Shown: positions 1 through 7,200 of the stretch, piece by piece
How the letters are laid out: each line of letters begins with the position of its first letter
Position numbering within the stretch: the stretch's first letter is position 1
Source: Beijerinckiaceae bacterium
GTDB taxonomy: Bacteria > Pseudomonadota > Alphaproteobacteria > Rhizobiales > Beijerinckiaceae
Direction of reading: 5' to 3'
Length of the DNA stretch: 9,453 nt
NCBI GenBank assembly: GCA_947380915.1
Contig: CANCSY010000109.1
Location: 1-9,453, forward strand
Notes under the pieces: generated by a model
Told to the model about the DNA's origin: nothing
The model's database searches: none
What the model saw: the letters and a program-made list of their open reading frames with translations, nothing else
Made by a program: the position numbers and the translations under genes

Positions 1-1158
<1,158 letters not shown>

Positions 1159-1253
1159 TGAACTGTGCCTTTTTGCTCGCATCGCCATGCGCGCTGGTTG
1201 GGCCGCCCGGTTTGCCCGTGGGCCCGCCTCGCGGTTATTGCGCTGCGGAAAAA

Positions 1254-1280
1254 ACTATCGCATCGGCGCGCCGCGTTCAA
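1254..1280 (-). promoter_or_regulatory. Possible sigma-70-like promoter for gltA
   Basis: Reading the minus strand, TTGAAC (1280-1275) is followed after 15 bases by GATAGT (1259-1254). This loosely resembles -35 and -10 boxes and would give a leader of roughly 90 bases before the gltA ATG. The spacing is shorter than the usual 16-18 bases and the -10 match is partial. It is a weak call made by eye. Confidence 0.22.
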
Positions 1281-1293
1281 GCAAATGCAGGCG

Positions 1294-1359
1294 GAACTTT
1301 GGTCAAAGCTGAAGTTCGGTTAACCATCCAGTGTTTTCGGCTTCAAACTCTCTTGAAGC
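1294..1359. promoter_or_regulatory. Cluster of inverted repeats between gltA and the substrate-binding protein gene
   Basis: Several perfect dyads sit within 66 bases. GAACTT (1294-1299) pairs with AAGTTC (1312-1317). Nested in this, CTTTG (1297-1301) pairs with CAAAG (1304-1308) around GT. GGTTAACC (1318-1325) is an 8-base palindrome. GCTTCAA (1340-1346) pairs with TTGAAGC (1353-1359) around ACTCTC. The region lies between divergent genes, so binding sites for a transcription factor or leader hairpins are both possible. No specific regulator can be named from the sequence. Confidence 0.35.
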
Positions 1360-1451
1360 TCGTCCCTGGCCTTGGTGGTTGCGCAATGGCCCGGAGCTTG
1401 TTTATGTCAAGGAAACGCCGGGGCGCCGCCCCGAGCCTTGGGAGGATGACA

Positions 1452-2501
1452 ATGAACGTTCAAACGATCACCCGGCGCACGATGCTCCAGACGGCGGCCG
1501 CCTCGGCCGTTTTCGCGCCTGCCGTGGCCCGTGCGGCCGTGACCAAGGTCACGCTTGGCATCGTCAACACCGTGAGCGACGCGCCCTATTTCATCGCTGA
1601 CGCCCGGGGATTCTTCAAGGACGAGGGGCTGGATGTGGACATCGCGTCCTTCCCCTCCGGCGCCAAGATGATCGCCTCCCTCTCCACAGGCGACCTGGAT
1701 GTGAGCGGCGGGGCGGTCTCCGCCGGACTTTACAACGCCAATGAGCGTGAAATCGCCATCAAGATCGTGGCCGACAAGGCCCGCAATGGCCCGGGCTATG
1801 GTTTCCAGTCCTTGCTGGTGCGCGCCGACCTCATCGATTCCGGGACCTTCAAGTCCCTGGCGGACCTCAAGGGCCGCAAGCTCGCCATTCCCGCCACAGG
1901 CAGCGCCGGTGAGCAATCGACGCTCAACGAGGCCTGCAAGAAGGCCGGAATCGCCTTTGACGACGTGGAGCGGGTCTATATCTCCACCGCCGACATGGTC
2001 GTGGCTATGGCCAACAAGGCCATCGACGCCACCTTCGTCGCCGAGCCCCTCGTCTCCATCGCCGAAAAGCGCAACATCGCCCGGCGTTTCATGACCATCG
2101 ACGAGATCTACCCCAACCAGCAGGCGGCGGTGACCACCTTTGGCGCGCTCTTCGTCAAGAAGAAAGAGGTCGCCGAGGCCTTCATGCGCGCCTTTCTGCG
2201 CGCCGTGCATGTTTATAACGACGCGCTCAAGGGCGGGCGCATCGCGGGCAAGAACGCCGATGAGATCGTGGGCATCATCGCCAAATATTCGGGGGTGAAG
2301 GACGAAGCGCTGTTGCGCAACGTGATCCCCGCCGCCTGTGATCCCGACGGCATGCCCAACATCGAAGGCCTGCAACGCGACCTCGCCTTCGTCCAGAAGC
2401 TGGAACTGGTGGACAAGAAGCTGACCGCCGAGCAGGTGATCGACCTGTCGTTCCTGAAGGCGGCGCAGGCCAAGGTTGGGATGTACAGGCGGTCGGAGTA
2501 G
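1452..2501 (+). CDS. ABC transporter substrate-binding protein, NMT1/THI5 (SsuA/TauA-like) family
   Basis: A 349-residue predicted periplasmic solute receptor. The N-terminus has a signal peptide with a twin-arginine-like motif (TRRTMLQ, residues 7-13), an Ala-rich hydrophobic stretch and a likely cleavage site after ARA (residue 28). The mature protein opens as this family does (VTLGIVNTVSDAPYFIADARG, shown here in part; residues 33-52), continues GFFKDEGLDV (53-62), and has SLADLKGRKLAIPATG (135-150), the conserved link to the second lobe. The family binds nitrate, sulfonates, taurine, thiamine precursors or aromatic acids for an ABC importer; the ligand cannot be told here. The ATG at 1452 is preferred because GGAGG (1441-1445) lies 6 bases upstream; an in-frame ATG at 1446 overlaps that site. 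No permease or ATPase gene adjoins it, so it is an orphan receptor in this window. It converges on gltX with a 46-base gap. Confidence 0.9.
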   Translation: MNVQTITRRTMLQTAAASAVFAPAVARAAVTKVTLGIVNTVSDAPYFIADARGFFKDEGLDVDIASFPSGAKMIASLSTGDLDVSGGAVSAGLYNANEREIAIKIVADKARNGPGYGFQSLLVRADLIDSGTFKSLADLKGRKLAIPATGSAGEQSTLNEACKKAGIAFDDVERVYISTADMVVAMANKAIDATFVAEPLVSIAEKRNIARRFMTIDEIYPNQQAAVTTFGALFVKKKEVAEAFMRAFLRAVHVYNDALKGGRIAGKNADEIVGIIAKYSGVKDEALLRNVIPAACDPDGMPNIEGLQRDLAFVQKLELVDKKLTAEQVIDLSFLKAAQAKVGMYRRSE

Positions 2502-2507
2502 GGCTTT

Positions 2508-2540
2508 GCGGAGCGCCGCCCAGGGTATGGGAGCGCTCCC
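2508..2540. terminator. Possible bidirectional terminator hairpins between convergent genes
   Basis: The 46-base gap between the convergent stop codons holds GCGG-AGCG-CCGC (2508-2519), a 4-base-pair stem, and the perfect palindrome GGGAGCGCTCCC (2529-2540). GGAGCG (2510-2515) can also pair with CGCTCC (2534-2539). No run of T follows on either strand, so a classical intrinsic terminator is not shown; the location is the main support. Confidence 0.3.
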
Positions 2541-2547
2541 AAGCCGA

Positions 2548-3978
2548 TCACACCCGGTCGCGGATCCGCCCAAGGCTCTCTTCGCGGCCGAGCACCTGCA
2601 ACACGTCGAAGATGCCGGGCGAGGTGGAGCGGCCCGTCAAGGCCGCCCGCAGAGGCTGGGCGACCTGGCCCAGCTTCGCGCCGGTCTCTTCCGCATAGGC
2701 GCGCACGATGGCCTCGGCCTCCGCCGCCGTCCATGAGGCCAGAGCCTCAAGCCGGGGCAGCAGGGCCGCCAGATGTTCCTTGCCGCCCTTGGCGAGGATG
2801 TCCGAAGCCTTCTCATCCATGGCCAGCGGCCGCTGGTCGAAGAGGAAGCGGGCGCCGTCCGCCAGTTCCACCAGCGTCTTGGCGCGCTCCTTGAGCCCGC
2901 TCATGGCCGCCAGCAGCTTGCCCTTCATGGCCTCGTCGAGTTTCGGGCCATAGTCCGGGCCCTGCGGCAGATAGGGCAGGGTCGAGACCAGCGCCTCAAG
3001 CAACTCCGCATCGGAGGCGGCGCGCATATAGTGGCCGTTCATGTTTTCGAGCTTGGCGTAATCGAACCGGGCAGGCGAGCGGCCGATATGGGCGAGATCG
3101 AAGGCCTCGATCATCTGCTGAGTGGTGAAGAATTCCTGATCCCCATGGCTCCAGCCCAGGCGCACCAGATAGTTGCGCAGGGCGGCTGGCAGATAGCCCA
3201 TGGCCCGATAGGCGTCGACGCCGAGCGCCCCGTGGCGCTTGGAGAGCTTGGCGCCATCGGACCCATGGATCAGCGGGATATGGGACATGACCGGCACGGT
3301 CCAGTCCAGCGCCTGATAGATATGGGTCTGCCGGGCGGCGTTGGTCAGGTGGTCGTCGCCCCTGATGACATGGGTCACGCCCATGTCGTGATCGTCCACA
3401 ACCACCGCCAGCATGTAGGTGGGGTTGCCGTCCGAGCGCAGTAGCACGAGGTCGTCGAGGTCCTTGTTGGGGAACACGACGCGGCCCTGCACCTTGTCGT
3501 CGATGACGGTCTCGCCGGTCTGGGGCGCCTTGAGGCGGATGACGGGCTTGAGCCCGCGCGCCTCGGCTTCCGCAGCCTCGGCGTCGCCCAGATCGCGCCA
3601 GCGACCGTCATAACGGGGCGGCAGCTTGAGGGCGCGGGCCTTCTCGCGCATCTCCTCCAGCTCCTGCTGGGTGGCGTAGCAGCGATAGGCCATGCCGCGC
3701 GCCAGCAGCTCCCCGGCGATCTCGCGATGGCGCTCGACGCGCGCATATTGATAGACTGTGTCCCCATCCCAATCGAGGCCGAGCCAGCTCAACCCGTCGA
3801 TGATGGCGGCGATGGCGCCTTCGGTGGACCGCTCCCGGTCCGTATCCTCGATTCGCAGCAGCATCTTGCCGCCGTGGCGATGGGCGTAGAGCCAGTTGAA
3901 CAACGCCGTGCGCCCGCCGCCAATATGCAGGAATCCCGTGGGGGAGGGAGCGAAGCGGGTCACAACGGGTGCGGTCAT
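2548..3978 (-). CDS. gltX: Glutamyl-tRNA synthetase (class I)
   Basis: Charges tRNA-Glu with glutamate in the cytoplasm. The protein is 476 residues, a normal length for bacterial GluRS. The N-terminal Rossmann fold carries [15 protein letters not shown] (7-21), which contains the HIGH signature as HIGG (18-21), followed by the [11 protein letters not shown] stretch (41-51). The second ATP-binding signature is KLSKR (244-248). [14 protein letters not shown] (204-217) is also characteristic, and the rest, from about residue 320, fits the anticodon-binding domain. The ATG at 3978-3976 was chosen; a TTG directly upstream is possible, and AAAGG lies a few bases further. Alphaproteobacteria often have two GltX paralogues, one favouring tRNA-Glu and the other tRNA-Gln for the amidotransferase route; which one this is cannot be decided here. 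It is divergent from the large RTX gene. Confidence 0.96.
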   Translation of the reverse strand: MTAPVVTRFAPSPTGFLHIGGGRTALFNWLYAHRHGGKMLLRIEDTDRERSTEGAIAAIIDGLSWLGLDWDGDTVYQYARVERHREIAGELLARGMAYRCYATQQELEEMREKARALKLPPRYDGRWRDLGDAEAAEAEARGLKPVIRLKAPQTGETVIDDKVQGRVVFPNKDLDDLVLLRSDGNPTYMLAVVVDDHDMGVTHVIRGDDHLTNAARQTHIYQALDWTVPVMSHIPLIHGSDGAKLSKRHGALGVDAYRAMGYLPAALRNYLVRLGWSHGDQEFFTTQQMIEAFDLAHIGRSPARFDYAKLENMNGHYMRAASDAELLEALVSTLPYLPQGPDYGPKLDEAMKGKLLAAMSGLKERAKTLVELADGARFLFDQRPLAMDEKASDILAKGGKEHLAALLPRLEALASWTAAEAEAIVRAYAEETGAKLGQVAQPLRAALTGRSTSPGIFDVLQVLGREESLGRIRDRV

Positions 3979-4243
3979 CAAGGGGGCCTTTGTGCGGAGC
4001 GGGTTGGGCGGGGGTCTGTAGCACGGTGGGGGCTTGGCGGGAATGGGCGCTCCGCCGGGGCGGTCTCAGGGTCCGTGCGCCGTGGCTCTCTGGTGGGCGC
4101 CATGCGATCACCTGGACAGTCGCCAAAACCACTTCTCCATTGCAAAGCTCGAGTATATATGCATTGTGGTGATCAAGCGCTTTTTAGCGCCAATAGGTCG
4201 AGAGAAAAATGCCGCGATATTGCAGAATAGGGATTTCAAGAAG
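3979..4243. promoter_or_regulatory. Divergent intergenic region between gltX and the RTX gene, with a small hairpin
   Basis: The half next to gltX is G+C rich; the half next to the RTX gene (about 4133-4243) is clearly richer in A+T, with TATATATGCAT at 4154-4164. A perfect inverted repeat, GCGCT-TTTT-AGCGC, lies at 4177-4190, about 55 bases before the RTX start. AGGGA (4229-4233) ends 10 bases before the ATG at 4244 and is the best ribosome-binding candidate. No convincing -35/-10 pair with proper spacing was found on either strand. The RTX reading frame is open upstream as far as a TAG at 4019-4021, so part of this region could be coding if the true start is upstream. Confidence 0.4.
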
Positions 4244-7200
4244 ATGGCGAGCGTCAGCGGAACGATAGTTGATCCTAGCAACCCCCTGATCGCGGGCTTG
4301 GTGAATGGTACTTACTGGACCGTCTCGGAGATCACTTATTACTATCCGCAGACGGTGGGGCAATATGTTGACACCGCCGCCTCGAATTATAACGGCGGGA
4401 GAATCTATAACGGTGGAAATATTCTGCCCGCCATCGCCACATTCAAGCCCTTCAATCCGGAGATGCAAAAGGCGGTTGATCTGGTTCTTAATTGCTTTTC
4501 CGCCGTCGCCAATCTGCATTTCGTCAAAAAGACTGACGATTCACTCTCTGATCAGGCGTTGCTCCGTTATGCGTTCACCTCGATTGATGATCCTCAATGG
4601 GGCGGGAACACAAGCTACGTAGGAATGGCCGCGTTTCCGGGGCCTGATAAATCCAATGGGGATGCCTGGTTTCCCACAACCATCTACGATTACCCCGATT
4701 GGGCCGCCCCGGGCTCCTTTGGCTTTGTAGATATCCTTCATGAAACCGGTCACGCGATGGGTTTGAGCCATCCCCCGGACAATAACAACAACAGCCCAAG
4801 TCTTTCATCGCGTCATTCCAGTGAATACACGGTGATGTCTTATAACCCGTTCTTGCGCGGCGGCATAACCAATGGCCACACAAGGGCCCAGTCCTTGATG
4901 ATGGATGATATCGCCGCCCTGCAATACATTTATGGCGCCAATTTCAATCAAAACGCCGGCAATACGACTTATCAGTGGAGCTCTGCGACAGGGCAGATGA
5001 CGACTACGGAAAACGGGGTTTCAACTGTCAGCGCCAAGCCCGTGGCCAATGAGATCATGATGACCGTCTGGGATGGCGGTGGTAACGATACCTATGACTT
5101 CTCAAATTATACGGTAAATCTGAAGGTAAATCTGCAGCCAGGCGCCTGGACGACTGTCGATCCCCAGCAATTGCCGCAATCAAACGATGAACATTATGTG
5201 GAGCTCGGCAGCATCGCCAACGCATTGCTCTACCAGGGCAACATCGCGTCATTGATAGAGAACGCCTATGGCGGGTCGGGCGACGATTACATCATAGGCA
5301 ATCAGGGGAACAACCGGCTCGAAGGCAGGGCGGGCGCCGATATACTTGAAGGTCTTGAAGGCGATGACACGCTGCTGGGCGGCGATGGCGCCGACCTGTT
5401 GCGCGGAGGCGTCGGCAGCGACTCCCTTGATGGCGGCGCGGATAATGACCAGCTCTATGGCGGCGCGGGCAATGATACCCTTGATGGCGGTGGAGGTAAT
5501 GACACGCTCAGGGGCGGCATTGGCGATGATCTCTACAAATTTGGCCTCGGCTCCGGACAGGTCATCATCATCCAGGGTGATGGAGGCGCGGACAAGCTCG
5601 AATTTGGAGCAGGGGTTATATGGGCCTCTATCAGCTGGAGCCAGTCGGGCAATGACCTCATCGCTAAACTGAACGCCTCGGATCAGGTGACGATCAAGGA
5701 TTGGTATCTGGGCGTCGCCTACCAATTGAGTGTTGTGGTTGGCGGAGCAACGCAAACAAATGTGGGCGTTGGCGTCGCTGTGACAGGCGCGCCTGTCGTC
5801 AACCGCTTCGGCGGGCCGGGCGCCGAAATACTGACCGGCACGGATGGCGCCAACACCTTGCTGGGGCTCGATGGTGGCGACACGCTCTACGGATTGGCTG
5901 GCAATGATACATTGATCGGCGGCCTGGGGAATGACACGCTCTACGGCGGCGGCGGCAACGACACCTATGTCTTCAATCGCGGCGATGGCGCCGATACGAT
6001 TTATGATGATGACGGCACGAGTTTGGCCACAGGTGGTGGCGCGGATGTGCTGTGGTTTGGGGCTGGAATAACAACAGCAGATATAACTATCGGCAAGTCC
6101 GGAACGAGCATCATCATTGGCGTGCGCAGCCCGGGAGATACGCTCAGTACTTTCGCCCAGTTGACGGACAAGATCACGATCCAGGATTGGGAAACAGCGT
6201 CTCACCGCATTGAAACAATCAGGTTTGAAGACGGCACAACGCTTTTTCTCAGCGATATTCTGAAGCTGTTTGGCACAGATGGCGTCGATCTCATAACCTG
6301 GACCCAGACAGAGGCGAGCCTGAGCGGTCTGGCTGGCGACGACAAGATCACGACGGGCGATTTCAACGATACGATTGACGGTGGCGATGGCGCCGACAGT
6401 CTGACTGGAGGCGGTGGGGCAGATTTGATCTCCGGCGGCCTTGGTAATGATACGCTGACCGGCGGACAGGGCGACGACACGCTGTCAGGTGGCGGCGGTA
6501 ATGATACTTATGTGTTCAATGCAGGGGATGGATCAGATTCAATTTATGATGATTATCAGACGACCTCGGTGCAGAATGGCGGCACGGATATGCTGCTTTT
6601 CGGGCCTGGCATAACGGCGTCCATGCTTCAATTTACAATGTCCGAGGGGACACTCATCATCGGAGTGCGCAACCCCGCAACAGACGCGGCAAAGACCTTT
6701 GCACAACTGACGGACAAGATAACGATAACGTCCTTCACCGACAGCAATCACCGCATCGAGACATTCAAGTTCTCTGATTCAACGACCATGTCCCTGGCGC
6801 AAGTCGCCGCAAAATTGGGAACCGATGGAAATGATAAGATAACATGGAATTTGACTTCTGTCAGTATGGATGCCGGCGCGGGTAATGATAGCATTACGGC
6901 GGGGGGATATAATGACTCCCTGACGGGCGGTGATGGCGATGACACATTGGATGGAGGCGGAGGAACAGACACGCTGCGTGGCGGGGCGGGCAACGACACC
7001 TATATTTTCGGCAGGGGCTCTGGCACAGTCACCATCGTCGAGGGCGATTCCCTGGGGAACGCCGATGGTGGATCTGATCGATTAGTCTTCAAGACAGGGC
7101 TTTCATCGACGGATATCACCTGGATACAGTCAGGCCAAGATTACATTGGAACAGTGAATGGCGCTTCCGACAAGATCATACTCCAAAACTATTTCCTTGG

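Noticed and set aside
1446..1451. In-frame ATG six bases upstream of the chosen start of the substrate-binding protein
   Set aside because: It directly abuts the GGAGG ribosome-binding site, leaving no workable spacer, whereas the ATG at 1452 has a 6-base spacer.
1407..2573. 388-codon open frame on the minus strand opposite the substrate-binding protein gene
   Set aside because: It is antisense to a gene with signal peptide, ribosome-binding site and family motifs, overlaps the end of gltX, and its His/Gly/Asp/Leu-rich translation resembles no family.
2773..3444. Plus-strand open frame opposite gltX
   Set aside because: Shadow of a fully supported synthetase gene in high-G+C DNA.
4154..4164. 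TATATATGCAT as a -10 box for the RTX gene, with TTGCAA at 4140-4145 as -35
   Set aside because: The spacing between the two is only 8-12 bases, too short for a sigma-70-type promoter; kept only as part of the AT-rich intergenic description.
3727..4230. Plus-strand open frame crossing the gltX start and the intergenic region
   Set aside because: Half of it is antisense to gltX and the rest covers a promoter-like region; no ribosome-binding site or family pattern was seen.
5249..6205. 318-codon open frame on the minus strand inside the RTX gene, rich in Ile/Ala/Val with repeats
   Set aside because: Its repeat-like look comes from reading the RTX nonapeptide codons (GGC, GAT, ACG) backward; the plus frame is continuous and carries all domain signatures.
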